Shown piece after piece: positions 46,801 through 60,286 of a stretch of DNA of 64,000 nt (position 1 is the first letter of the stretch; the number at the start of each line of letters is the position of its first letter). The notes under the pieces were generated by a model. The model worked only from the letters and a program-made list of their open reading frames with translations, was not told the DNA's origin and made no database searches. Made by a program: the position numbers and the translations under genes. This stretch comes from Trichoplax adhaerens (lineage: Eukaryota > Placozoa > Uniplacotomia > Trichoplacea > Trichoplacidae), in NCBI RefSeq assembly GCF_000150275.1, contig NW_002060964.1, positions 363,643 to 427,642 on the forward strand, given 5' to 3'.

Positions 46801-49800
46801 AATCACGTCAACGCTTACTATATCAACTTATCCATTCCATTTATTAACTGATTGATCTTTGAATTCGCTAAATAGCTTAGCTATCCATCCGGATGGAGTT
46901 ACCATGGCATCTGGACAGGTAGCAGGACATGAGAAGAATGCTGGCAAGGTCAGATACGTTTATTAGATAGCTTATTATCAACTCTAATACATAGATAGCC
47001 TAATTGGTTGGATTTGATAATAACGATCAACTTTATTTTGCATATCAGCCACATGTACGTATCTGGGATTCTAGTACCTTAAAGACTATAGCTGTAATTG
47101 GTGTGGGTGAATTTGATAGGGCTGTAGCTTGCGTAGCCTTTAGTAAGGTAATGATCATACTTTTACCAATACAATTCTCTAATTGAACTGAAACCGTAAT
47201 TTTTCGCGTTATTTTGATTATTCGTCAATCATAGTCAAATAATGGAGATCGTTTAGCTGTTGTGGACGAATCTAATGATCACGTACTGTCCGTTTGGGAA
47301 TGGAGAAAGAAAAAGAAGCTTTTGGACACCAAGGTAAGTTGCTTAATAAAATTTATACCATCTCATCATTACTACATACTACCTATGTACTTCTTATATC
47401 CGTTGCTAACTTTCCATTTAATCCTTACGACTTAGTCCCACGGTGAATCAGTTTTTGCTGCATCGTTCTTACCAAACGATCATGATGGCATTGTGACGTG
47501 TGGTAAATCGCATATCTGTTTCTGGACCATTGATGATGATTTAAGAATTTCAAAGAGAATGGGAATTTTTGAGGTAGACGTGGATCATTTTACAATATTT
47601 TCATTTTATAGTGGTTTCTTCTTCTAACGATATCTACGACGCCTATCATTGCAGAAACATCCTAAACCGAAAGCAATCCTTTGCCTGGCCTTCAATGAAA
47701 ATAATGATGTTTTATCTGGAGATAGTAACGGCAATATTTTTGTATGGGGTGCAGGTACGAAAATAGACGATATCATAATTATAGCAAATAGTCAAAAATA
47801 ATAACTAGGTGGCCTTATGATAATATAGGTGGTAATCGCATAACTGAAGAGCTTAAAGACGCTCATGAGGTAAATTTCTTTTTTCAAATGATCTTACAGC
47901 ATTGAGTGTATAATTTTGTGAAACTATGATTTTAATTCTCAGTATTTTTGTAAAATATTGACTAAATTTGAAATTTACAGGGCAACATTTTTGATTTGGT
48001 CGTATTACCAAATGGCGAGATTGTATCTGGTGGTGGTCGTGATAGGAAACTAAAACTGTGGGACTCCTCATTAAAAGCTATTGAAGATGCAGAGCCAGTT
48101 GAAGTACATAACTAAATTATATTTAAATATGCCTTATATTGAAATTAATTTTGTAATCGTATATTACCCACTGATTGATAGCTATCTGAAGAAATGGGCG
48201 CACCTAGGTGCATAGCACCTATTAAATGCGATGATGGTAGATCATTCGTCGTCGGCACAGTTCGCAATCATCTAATACGTTGCAATAATTTATTCTCAAG
48301 TGAAAGCGATATAGAGTATATTAATCAGGTGAATGACTTTTATGATTGGTGTTACTGCTTGTGATAGTAACTGTAATATGAAAAGATTTAACTGATGTGT
48401 AATTATTTTCATCCAGGGTCACCATGACGAGCTGTGGGGCGCTGGTATAAATGCTGCTGGAGATAAATTCGTTTCATGTTCTTATGATAAAATAATTTAC
48501 CTTTGGAACCTGGAATCGCGCGAAGTTATCTGGTCCAAATCTATTGAAGTTTGTACACTCTTGTATCTTACAATGTCAACATTCTTGACTTGTTAGGGCT
48601 TTAGTTAGCTATTATGGAAGCACATACTGAACTAATTATCTGCGCCCCATAAATTAACAGGAAGGAGCTCAATCAGCAACGTTTAACCCCAGTGGTGATC
48701 TAATTGCAATTGGAACTATTACTGGAAAGTAAGTGTTGACTTGCAAGCTTGTAGCTTTTTATTAATGCTTCTTCAAGGACATAAGTCATTTACGCACCTA
48801 TTTTAATTTTTAGATGGTACGTCCTATCGAGTGAAGATGGAGATATTAAAGCCGAATTCACCAGTGGACCCGAACAACTTGACGTTCTTCGATATTCTCC
48901 TGGTACACCATAGTTACTAGAATTGGCTTATTAATAATATCGTATTTAGTAACTTGACTTTAACATTCATTCCAGATGGAAAATATATTGCAGTTGCCTC
49001 GCATGACAATTACGTTTATATCTATTCTGTTGCTGATAACCCATCGGAATACAAATTGGAAGGAAAATGTTCAGTTAGTGTTTTTAACTGCAAGATATGA
49101 CTCTATTTTTATTCTAATTGCAATTCTTAAGTGTTCTCTTCTTTTGTTTAAAAATATTAGGGCCATTCGAGCTTCATCACTCATATTGATTGGTCAAAAG
49201 ATAGCAATTACTTGCAGAGTACATCTGGTGACTATGAACTGTTATTCTGTAAGTATACGAGACGCGCTCGTTCATATCGATGAAATGCTTACAGTTTTAT
49301 TACGACGAGTTTATTGTGGAAAAATATTTTATAGGGGAAGCACCTTCGGGTTCCCAAGTAACTTCTGCCATTGCTATGAGAGATGTTGAATGGGAAACAG
49401 TTAGCTGTGTCCTTGGATATTCTGTTTGCGGTAATGCAATAAGTTAAACTTAAGGTGTCAATTTTATTTTATGATGAGTTCACTATCTGATATTGCCGCT
49501 ACATACGTATGCAGGTATTTGGGCTGAAGGTTCTGATGGTACTGATGTCAACGCTGTTGCGAGGTCATTTAACGGTAATTTATTAGCTACTGGTGACGAT
49601 TTTGGAATGGTAAATTTATTCAAGTACCCATGCAATCAACCAAAGGTAAGGCGCTTCATTGCTACAACCATGCCACTTATATTTAATTCTCTGTACTATA
49701 TGGTCATTGGCTAATGCTAACGAAGTATTGTTTATTTTCTTTTGCATCATTAGTCCTCATGTAATCAGTATACTGGCCATAGCTCTCACGTCACCAACGT

Positions 49801-49891
49801 ATTATTTACTCCAAATGATGCAAGATTGCTGTCTACCGGTGGTCGGGATAACACCATTTTATTGTGGAAAGTTGATAGTAGCAGTTCTTAA
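43825..49891 (+). CDS. EML: Echinoderm microtubule-associated protein-like (EML) protein
   Basis: Twenty-two phase-consistent exons: 43825-44092, 45661-45784, 46086-46127, 46261-46310, 46406-46532, 46632-46778, 46876-46948, 47049-47147, 47235-47333, 47436-47573, 47655-47754, 47829-47869, 47981-48103, 48182-48328, 48417-48548, 48661-48728, 48814-48902, 48976-49073, 49161-49248, 49335-49430, 49515-49645 and 49754-49891. They encode 805 residues. Exon 1 carries the N-terminal trimerisation coiled coil (ELKERIQDLEQHIKHQDDRI then TILETALARVCRLVE) and a Thr/Ser-rich basic linker, the region that binds microtubules in EML1-4. The HELP motif follows (EWVFGYRGRDSRDNIYLVG, TQRHYLEHTDDI), then a tandem WD40/TAPE propeller (PHVRIWDSSTLK, GKSHICFW, GGGRDRKLKLWD, GHHDELWGAG, GIWAEGSDGTDVNAVARSF) ending GGRDNTILLWKVD. 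EMLs associate with interphase and spindle microtubules. The first intron is 1.57 kb, the rest mostly 50-250 bp. AATAAA occurs at 50214. Confidence 0.97.
45362..45398. repeat. Perfect inverted repeat in EML intron 1
   Basis: TAATTCGTAAAGCAAT and ATTGCTTTACGAATTA are exact reverse complements separated by five bases (AACGA), giving a potential 16-bp stem. It lies about 260 bp upstream of EML exon 2. Confidence 0.95.
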
Positions 49892-51278
49892 TGATTTGTT
49901 TTACAGTCTTAATATATGACGATAGTTCCAATATCTATATACTACAAGTATTTTATCCATTATCTCATTTGTTTTTGCTCATGTTGTGCTGAACTGAGAT
50001 AGCAAATCATTTTAATCTGAAATATTATGCAGCTATGCTTATCCTCTATTTTATCTAGTATTATGATTATTCATACTTCCAACAGTTTGTTATCCTTAGT
50101 TCGTCCGCTAATGTTATCTGCCTTTTGGAAGTACAAAATGTTTCGGCTGTCGCTCGATATCATTAATCCGGTCAATTTGTAGCGTTAATGATTTGTGATG
50201 TGAGTGTTACGAAAATAAAAGCCATTGTTTGTGTACAAGTATAGGAGTTGAATATCAACTAGATATTGTGTGTCGTAGAAGTACGAACATTGATAAAATG
50301 CGTATTTCAACATAAGTTAGCGAGATAGAATTAAAAGAGGTTTGATTACGGCCATCTCACTTGTGATGTTGGTAGAACACGTCGAAACATCCACCGGTAA
50401 CTAAGTTAAACAGCCGTATTGCAATGCAAGTAGTCGGCCATGTGTCTATTTAAACTGACATGTAATGCTTTTCTAACCTTTAACATGGACTTTGCAAACG
50501 AATTTCACATTTTACTGTTGAAAGATGACTGAATATATTGACTAGCATAAGTATACTACTACACGAATCATTACTTGTAAGTTTCAATTAGCTTAAATGT
50601 ATCAATATTTTCATCTAGTGCAGTCATTTTATTAGTAAATAGCTTAAAGGATTTTAGGATAATCCCACTAGCATAATCACTGAATGTGATATCGTCATTT
50701 CTCAAATACTAGCTAGCAGAAAACAGATTTGAAGCTAAGTAAATAATAGAAAATATCCTCACCCACGTCAAAATTTTAATTTTTCGAGTTGATTTATTTG
50801 AGAAACAAAGCAAATAATTTCAATTTTTGTATCACTATTTATAAATTTGTATTCAAGCCATAAATCTGTTTCTGTTTAATATATGTATACCTGTACTCTC
50901 AAGAAATAAAAATTCTTAATCATAAAATTAGCCGGAGTATTTAATAAATAATGAATTAGTTTTTGATCGTTCAGATATATAAATAAAGTACATTAACGAA
51001 TATTTATAAATAATCCTATCTACATTCTCTATGATAGATATTTAGAAAGATAAGTAACTCTTTGAAAAAAGTAAAAGAACAAATTCAATATTCTAGTACT
51101 GGGATAATTGAAATAGATATTTTGCTCTATTGCGATTGTTGATTTCCAAATATTATTGTGCACGCCTCATATTTACAAGATACTCTTGGTAGTAGGTCCT
51201 ATAAGATCAAGAAATCGGATCAGTGCTAATTGATTTTATGTTTCTGAATGATTATAGCCAAATTAAGTGTAAAGTATT
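49892..51278. other. Convergent intergenic region between EML and the ankyrin gene
   Basis: AT-rich 3' flank of both genes. A candidate polyadenylation signal AATAAA for EML lies at 50214-50219, and a 5S-rRNA-like segment at 50344-50450. A further 3' exon of the ankyrin gene could be hidden here, but none was found. Confidence 0.45.
50344..50450 (+). pseudogene. Possible 5S rRNA-like relic
   Basis: The stretch begins ATTACGGCCATCTCACTTG, close to the conserved 5' end of eukaryotic 5S rRNA (TACGGCCAT). About 55 bases later, at roughly the expected spacing, comes CACCGGTAACTAAGTTAAACAG, broken here as CACCGGTAACTAAG and TTAAACAG, reminiscent of the 5S box A region with its AAGTTAAGCAG-like core. 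The 3' half is poorly matched. If real it is a degenerate 5S copy or a 5S-derived SINE head; chance similarity cannot be excluded by eye. Confidence 0.25.
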
Positions 51279-54200
51279 TTAAGAATAAATATAAATTACT
51301 ATACTAGATAATTTACCTTTAGCACTTCGAGTTGATAATGCTGAGTGTTGCTTTGGTTTAGGTAGAGCAGACTTGGATCGGTAATTACGGTTAGCTGCTT
51401 TGCTGTAGTTTGGAATAGTTAATAGTTGTAATTCATCAGCATCCACATATGGCATAGGCGAATAAATTGATTGATTTCGAAACGATGAAATACGAGCCGG
51501 TATAATTTTATCATAACTGTCACGATTAAACGAATGCGGAATAGAGCCTAATTGAAGAAAAATCAATCCAAATAGATTACTGGAAATAATATTAGAAAAT
51601 CACTCCTATCTTGTGACCTTTACAGAGTTATTCTGGCCCTAATATAGTTTTAGAAAGTCATCGATACATTAAGTATGGGCTAGCATGAATACAATTTAGC
51701 TAATCACTCCATCACTGTTGTTAATAACCTTAGCTTTACTACTAAAGAAGTGCTGAAGCTATGACTAAGGACATCAAATTAATGTTATGAGAGATGCTAG
51801 TAAACCTTATTATGTATTACTATAAACTAAATCAAGGGAACCGCCATAAGTTATGAGCTTCGTCTACCATGTTGAAACTTAAATTACATTTTTAACTGTC
51901 TAATTAATCATGACAAGTAGGATAAAGCTAGAGCTGATAGTTTGTGATTTTATACCCGATATTAAGCCAGTGCTCGGTCTACTTCTCGATCTGTTGGACG
52001 AATTTTTGTTCTTTAATGTATTCGAATATTGTTTACGCCTTTCAAATGTGGATAACTTGGCCCAATCATCCTCATCGACGACCAATTTTTTTAAAGCTAA
52101 CAATTTTTCATTTTTTCTTTGTTTTCTGCGATTGGGATCAAAGAAGTAAAAACTTACATGGCTATTTCTACAATATTCCTACTATGTAAACTATGATAAT
52201 TATACAAGACTATTTTCTATTGGAGATGAAAACTACCATATACTATACAGTATATCGATTGAATAAAATATTTAGGATTGGAGCAAAATGAATCAATTTA
52301 TGACTATTTGCTGGTAGATTTACAGAATAGCTTACCTGCTCATTTTTGCTGGATAGGTATCGTTAATTTTCCCGGGAGGCTTGTTTTGTAACCATTGCTG
52401 TACTACTGGAGGATTTTGGTAACCCCCATTTTGCAAGTATTCTTCTAAATGTTGGCTTTCTGCTCCAACTTCGTTAATGGTCTTTTGTAAAGCATGATGG
52501 ACTTGCTATAGACAGAAATAATGCAACACGTTCATATGATTGATAAATAGGCAAAAAAAAGCAAAAAAAAGAAAGATAAAACTTAAGATTAAGCGAAAAG
52601 TGAGGAGAATCGTTTACCTTCATTTTCTGATCCACTTCATCTAGTATCTTGTCGTATTTATTTTGTAATTTAACGGAAACTGTTTGTGCTGCAGCCTAAA
52701 ATATTGGGATATAAATTTAATTTATGCCACTATGCATAACTTAGCCTGTCTCTATCCATTCGATAATAAAGTATTGTGGGTCTATATTGGCCATTTACAT
52801 TTCGCTGCTTTTATTGACTCGATAGCAGGTGACATAACAGACTTTTATTAGCATACTCTTCCAGTTTTATCAGTAGAGTAAACCGATATATGGAATCTAT
52901 ATTTGTATTCTGCAGTTTATATAGACTCAATAGTAAATGATATTAACATATTTTCATTCACAAACACTTTCAACTTCATCAGTACAACAAAATAGATTTC
53001 TATAGTGTATACTCGTATTTTATAGTATATTTTAAACTATAATAAGATTTTTTCTCTACAGTAAGCGACACTAGCAAAGCTAATAGCCAACCTCAATTAA
53101 TGCAGCATTTCTAGACAATCGTTGGACCTTTTCCTCCATTTTACGCTTCTCTTCTTCCAGCACAGAGCATAAAAGTTGCGTTTGGGCCTAGAAAAAGTGA
53201 ATTTGAGGTTAGTTATTACAGCCCGAAATTAATCTTATAGGTTATCGTTGACAGCTAAATCCTATACGATGAAATATTAAATCGTATTAGCTCTTTTCAA
53301 AAACAGCGGCTAACGTTGGCCCATTTATCCTCTTAAATCGATTTATTCGGTTTGTGTTAGTAAATAACGATACAAACCTTAGCCAATTGATGGACTTGGC
53401 GTAAAGCTGGGCTATCTTCATCATCGTTATAATCATCGAAATCATCTAAGAATTAAATTATAGAAAATATGGAATTAACTAAGGAGTTTCCAGGCCAACG
53501 ACAAAGCCAATGAAGTAAATGATTAAGCCTCGCTAATATAGGATTACATGAGAATTAGGAGCTAATAGATGCAAAGATAACTAAAATTATGAGAAAAGGA
53601 AGTTATGACATAAGGATTCGCTTACTAGTTAGTTCCTGCATCAATTGGGATAATTCGGAAACGGGCTCATTATTCTTAAGATCATTATTTTGTGCAGGTT
53701 GAGGGAGAGAATCATTTGGTTGTTCTTGATCGGAAAATGAATCATCTTTCCATTTAACGCAGTGCCTTCGGCGCTGCACATAGCGAGAAACTTGTTCCTT
53801 TTGATGAACTAAATTATTTTTCTTCATACGCATAATTGGTGCAGCGGTTGGGTGGATATTGTCTGATGAATCCTTTACTATCGTAGTTGCTACTTCGGCT
53901 TTGGCTTCTATAGCGCTAGTAACGGAAGAACTATGCTGGCGTATTTCTACCGATGATGACTGCATATAAGAAGACTTTCGGTTTTCATCAGCCTTTATAT
54001 CACCATTTGTTGCGCCCAGAGATAGACCTAATTCTCCCGTTTTTACCCAATATATAGGATCGCCATCTTTTGTACTATTCGGTCGATTTCGAAACGTCCT
54101 TTTAGGCTGTAGTACCAATTCATGGCTTTTATTTGAAGGTAATTTAGGAGGGAGGTCATGATTATTAACAGTATTGGCTTCATCTTCTTCTTTTGCTTTG

Positions 54201-57200
54201 TCCATGATGAAATTGCTTCTAATACTGTTGCCCTTCGCTTTTAATAATAATTTTAAGCATGATGACCCACTTTTGCCATGGCTATGCGCTATTTGCACTG
54301 GTGTTACAAAATGTCCCTGAACAAGATAAATATTATCGATGAAATAATTTCGTCTTTCTATAAAAGTAGCTAAATTGTAGTATTTGTCAAACGATTTATC
54401 TAAGTTGATCAAGAAACTCAATCATTACGATTATAAATTGTTAGCAAAAGGCTTATGTTAAAATTTGACATAGCATGTGTGTATCCCATTTCACTAATTA
54501 GCATCTTGATAGGCTATTAGTTTACGATATACGTTCACAATCTACTAAAAAGCTTCAACATTGAGGACTACGTTAGTCAGATAGATTATGATTATTGAAT
54601 TATGCTCCATTGCAGACTGGAATTTAGATATAGTTTATTAGCACTTACGTCTTTATTTTTCATAGTTAATGTTGGATCAGCATTAGCTTCTAAGAGGATC
54701 TTCGTTAAGGCTGTATGATTGATGGATGCTGCATAATGCAATGGTGTTGCACCTTCTTTATTGGTGATATTAACATCGCAACCTCGCTTGATCAAATAAT
54801 TAGCAGCATCTTTGAATATAAATCAAACGTATTAGTTTATATTGACTCGTTATAATTGCCATTTAGGATACAAAATACAGTAAAGAAATCAGTGAGAAGA
54901 TGTAAGCTGTAGAGAACAAATTTCCTTAGTTGCGTTATACTGGATGGCTATAGGTTCGCTTTTAATTTACCTAATTTGCCAGCTAAAACTGCTTCATGTA
55001 ATGGATAATCTCCATTTCGATTTGGAGTCTCTATGGCATTGTTATAGCGAGATAATAACTTTAATGTTGCTGCCGAGCCAAGAGCAGCAGCACAATGTGC
55101 GGCACTAGGATAGAAAATGACCACAAGATCGTTAGTCAATATTAATAGGTGGACAGTTATCACTAATCTAGTTGTATACTGGATGATTTTCAACTTTCAT
55201 CGTATCGAAGTATTTAATATTGATTCTATTTGTAGCTTGTTATTACCATCTGCCATCTTTATTTTGCTTGTAGGGTGAAGAATAATTATCTAGTAAAAAC
55301 TGGATACAATTCAAGTGATGATGACTAATGGCGTAAAATAAAGGTGTATTGCCGTCATGATCTTCGCTATCAACACTAGAGTTGCAGTTTCGAAGCAAGG
55401 ATTGGACGCAATTTAAATGGCCTTTGCTGGCAGCTGTATGTAATGCTAAATAATGTAAGATAAATGATTGTAAGAAAAATTCTTCAAATACAAGGTAGGC
55501 TAAGCCACTTCCAGATACTTATGCATACTCTAAATATCAATATTTTATTTGTAAAATATTAGCTATAAACCTGTCAATCCATCAACATCAGCTGTTTCAA
55601 CATCACATCCGTGATTTACCAGTAAGATACAAGCTTTTGCATTTCCTAAATTTAAAAACTTTGAGGTAAGTATTCATCTAAATAATATCAGCTTCGCTTC
55701 ATCTATAGATTATAGATAGAAACTTTGTTAAAGCTACTGAAAGTAGATAGAATACTATCTCAGATGAAATAACATAAGATTCTATTTGTATTCCCTCGAT
55801 GGAATACCATTTTCTTGCCCCATTTCCGCATTTGTATCGAAAATGTAGTATGAGTCTTTGTAAGCTATAGACATGTAAGCTATAGACATGACAATATATC
55901 AATAAATTAATCTAAAAGGGAAGTTCTTACCAGCGCCAGCAGCCCACAAAAGTGGATGTCTCTGATCTCTATCTGGCAAGGAAGGCGCTTTATTATCTAA
56001 TAATGTAGTTAGAACGGCTACATTATTTTCGTTTTCTTCCATTTGAGCCGCATAATGGAGTGGATATGCCTGATGTAAATCCGATTGATCTAATTTGGCT
56101 CCAGCTTTAATTAAGCAATTTATGCCAGTAACATTAGATGTTACTACAGTATAAGAAAAAAAATAAAAATTTCTAAATTACTTAACCTTCCTCTTAGTAA
56201 TGAAAATAGTTAAGCGTAAATTGCAAATCCAAAATTAATACTATTACCTGTTGCCCAATGCATTGGCGTACGAGATTCATCATCTAAAGCATTAACATCA
56301 GCGCCAAATCGAAGTAGTGATTTAACTATACCGTTACTTCCTTTCATGCAGGCATAATGTAGTGGTGTTCTTCCTAATTTATCCCGCACATGGACTAAAC
56401 TCTTATTTACTTTAGCTAATAATTTAACACAGCTACTACGAGTCTGATAGCATGACCAATGTACGGCATTTTTGCCATCACGATCAGTTAGTATTGGATC
56501 GACCTGCAATCAATCACGGAATAGATGGATAATCAAGACATACGATTCATGTAATCATAATATAGTAAAGCATTGCTTAAATTATCAATCATCTATCTAC
56601 AATGATAGAGATTTTACAATATTTTGTAAACTATAATTATCACTAATAGCGGAATGTAGGTATTCGTCATTTCGATATTATCATTAATCATTGCCAAAGA
56701 AATATTATTAATACCTCATTTTCCAATAAAATCGTTGCATGATCGTGATTTCCAGCTTGGCAAGCCCACATTAAAGGATTCGTACCTTGTTTGTCTGATA
56801 TTTCCGTTACACTTTTACCATACCTTTCGATTAATAATTGCAAACATTCTGTAGTTTCGATAGTTGTTGCTGCACGAACAACAACAATGCCATCTCTATC
56901 AGCAGCGAAAGGATTTCCTCCATGACTTAATAATAACGACAAGATATGTCGATATTGTAATTCAACTGCTGTTAAGATAGGAGTTACTGTTTTATTTTTA
57001 GGCTAAAGTTAAACAAAAAGAGAAGATATAAATTCACATTAGAATCTACCTATGAGTAGAAATTGTTTTTTTAAATTACTATCGGTTTAAAATTACTAAT
57101 AAAAATAAGATGTTTAGCTTACCATAAACGAATTCGGTGAGGCTCCGGCTTCTAATAATGTACGACATATATTAAAATTATTTCTTTGGACAGCTTGCAT

Positions 57201-60200
57201 AAGGGGTGTAAGACCAGATTTGGCAGGAGTTTCACATACCTTCATTATTTTAAACAAAGTTAAGAATAGGATTTAATGCAAATTGTGCGAGATGAAATCA
57301 AATTTATTTATCTATGGAAAGATTCAATAGGATTAAGATAATAAAAGTAGCAAAAGCTAAATTTCATATTCAATCTAAAATCAAGCATGAAATAAGTTTT
57401 TTCCTAGGCTATAATTGAATCGATTGTACAATAATCGAATCGTAATAGGATAAAAGTGCTCATTCGCTAATTTAAGCTATAAACAGGATTAAGTTAGGAA
57501 GACCATCAGATCATCATTGGATATCATCAATTTTATGCTTATGATGGGAAAGAAATATCAACCCTTACTCGGTCTAGTTTAACATTATGATATATACAAG
57601 TGCAGTAATTGATATAATCTTAATTGTAAATAAGATATTTCATTGTCTCGATATGATTAAAATAGAAAATATAAATTTTATTATTTGATGTTATAATTTA
57701 CCAATACAATACTCAAGATAAAAGGAATAACTTTGTAGCTCAGATCGTAGGAATTGTTGCATAACAAGGCATTTTATAGAGGTGAAATAAAAGAACGAAA
57801 AATATAAATTTCCTATTGAATCTTAGCAAACGTTAGCATAATCTTTCGCGATATGGAAAATTTGTGAATATAATTATGCAATCATGATATTGAGGGGCAT
57901 TATATTTGGATATCACAGAAGGATTTAATTGCGATATGATTTTTAAATCATTTCTGCACTATTAGTATAATAACTACTGTACTTAACTATTTAGCTCACA
58001 GGAGTATTTAAACTTTGATTACACGTAAATTTATAGCGGTATAATCGAACAGAATTTTAAACTCCTATCTTATTATCATGTCTGCGTCTAATCTTTTCTA
58101 ATTATTTTTTATTATCAAATTGTACTGATACCAAATTTTTCTCTAAGATGCATTTATAAGAACTAATTAAAGTGTATAATAAAATTTACTTCAATCTATG
58201 AACCCTTACGAAATTTTAAATATAAGAGATCACTGATGATTATTTCCTGTAGTTAGCTGTAGTAAATAGGTTGTATAATCCCTTAGGTTCGCAATTAATA
58301 AGTCAAAATTTGAGTAATTAAATATTGAGTAAATCTCTAATGCAACACAATTTCATTTACTCTATTAAGTATAGCCGACTATTTCTACTTCCTACTGCTA
58401 TCGTACTGCATGTTACTGCTGTAATTAGATGAAATTTCAGCTCTAAAATATCCTACATTTGCGAATATTTGGACTATGATCAAAGACGGAATTGATATTT
58501 ATAGTCTTATAGTTGGGGCAGTATACAATATCATTTAGTATTGAATCATGCATACCTTAAAATTTCTAAGTATGAGATCTGTAGAGTATAAGAATAGATT
58601 ATTTTAGCGAGTACTATTTATAAGTTGCATATTATTAATTTGAAGTAGAAGTACGGTGTCATCAACTCCTAATTATTCGAGAAAATGGTGCTTTAATAAC
58701 TGGTAAAATATGGTTCGAATGAACATTAGGCGCTATTCTAATCAAAATTGGATGATTAATTATTAATTAGTGAAAGTAGTGTATCAAATCATAACTTGCT
58801 TATTACTGTAGTTGAAGAAATATGTAGAGACTTGGTCCTTCTATTAACAACTTATTCTTAACGGAGTCTGCGAACATTGTGGGTAATAGGTGTGCAATGG
58901 AGACATACGTATTAATAAAAGTATTATTAGATATATAGCCGCATAGTTATAATGAAATAGACAAGGATAGAATTGTTAAAGGTACTATTAGGTTCGTCTA
59001 AATATGCCAAACCCTTACAAGAACTGCGGATGTAATATCGAGTATTCATCAGGCATTAATCTATTTGATTCTTAACAGTACAGCGAAAGTAATTTTAATT
59101 AAAACGTTCAATTAGTTATTGGCTAAACATACTGTGGAATATTTAAGTGAGGGTTTCAACACATGCTGCATATACTGTAATCAATATAAAACTCAGAATC
59201 ACCATCACACTCGTAATCAAGTTCGAATCTACATGCAAAACGATGTAATCTTTTAATGAACTAAAGCTAGATACATTAGAAATTAAAGTAGAAGTAAAGG
59301 AGAGGTGGCTATCAATGTAAAATGGATGTAATATGTCTCTTGCTGTATCCTTTCATTTAGATATGGCAACAGTCTTTGATAATGAAAAATAACTGATTTC
59401 ATAGATCCAATGGAAAAATTAAATCGTGTTATAATGTTTTTTTTTGCTTTTCGCTGATACTAAACTTTTATAACAGTTAAAAAAGGCGAACGTGAAAATT
59501 TTATTCATGAGAAGAACCTCGAAATGGCTTTGACCTTGCATAGATTCTGTCGTTACTAGCAGTTATAACTACATATCACATAGGCTATCAAGCAACGATA
59601 GGAATGAAGGCATTTTCTGCCTTGATATTATAAACTTCAAGTTTTAATAGTTAGGGGAAATATTTTGAAGTTAATCTCTTGCGCACCAATTATTTTAAGA
59701 TGCATACTGTCAAATGAATATATGAAATTCACAAACCATCATTCCTCAATTCAATTATAGGATTGATATTATACGGTTTCATGCGTCAAAATAAGGAGTA
59801 ATTTGATAACACTGAATTGCTTCAAATAGACTAGCTAGATCTAATTCTTACCTTCGGATCAACCTGACATAATAAATGAACAGATCTATGGTTATCATTT
59901 TGAATGGCCAAATGAAGTGGAGTATATCCATCGCGATCATAAGCATCAACTTTAGCTCCACCGTCAATTAAGAATTGAGTAATATCAGTTTTATCTAGTA
60001 GAATAGACCAATGTAATGCAGTTCTACCATAGCTATCGTAATCATTGATATCAAAACCAGCGGATAAAATAAATTCGCAACACCGAAAATGCGTACTATA
60101 GCCGTCTTCCTTGGTATTTTGGATACAATGAATCAATAAAGGTTTACCGTCTTGTAATGGCGAGTTGTGAATTACATTTGGATTTAAACCATTAATAACA

Positions 60201-60286
60201 TCAAGTAATGTGTCACCATCACCTTTTTCAGCAGCTTCAAAGAGCTCGATAATATCTTGTTCTTGAACTTCCATTTCTATCGCCAT
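51279..60286 (-). CDS. Large ankyrin-repeat protein with C-terminal coiled coil (inversin-like repeats)
   Basis: Sixteen phase-consistent exons: 60286-59852, 57239-57123, 57002-56715, 56503-56248, 56143-55931, 55645-55571, 55445-55247, 55104-54971, 54809-54649, 54316-53626, 53445-53378, 53187-53092, 52695-52618, 52505-52336, 52125-51956 and 51547-51279. They give about 1139 residues. Residues 1 to about 640 are ankyrin repeats, with consensus strings such as GRTALHWSILLDKTDITQFL, DGYTPLHLAIQNDNHRSV, GRTPLHYACMKGSNGIVKSL and EGATPLHYAASINHTALTKI. A low-complexity Ser/charged region follows, then a coiled coil (SVLEEEKRKMEEKVQRLSRN through VDQKMKQVHHALQ) and a basic tail. Repeat style resembles inversin and ANKRD family scaffolds, but no SAM, IQ, kinase or other named domain was seen, so no orthologue is claimed. 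Intron 1 is 2.6 kb and the others are short. The last exon reads to a stop at 51279 but also contains an AAAG/GTAAAT donor near 51316, so the C-terminus is uncertain. Confidence 0.9.
57240..59851 (-). other. 2.6 kb first intron of the ankyrin-repeat gene
   Basis: Very AT-rich sequence between the first two ankyrin exons, several times longer than any other intron in the gene. I see no exon in either strand, no simple repeat and no RNA gene. Its length and 5' position are compatible with regulatory sequence, but nothing specific can be identified. Confidence 0.5.

Noticed and set aside
53603-54421. Possible separate 272-codon gene with its own ATG on the minus strand
   Set aside because: Its middle is the tenth exon of the ankyrin gene: a TTCAG acceptor at 54317 and a donor at 53625 join neighbours in phase, and the first residues of the frame are intronic.
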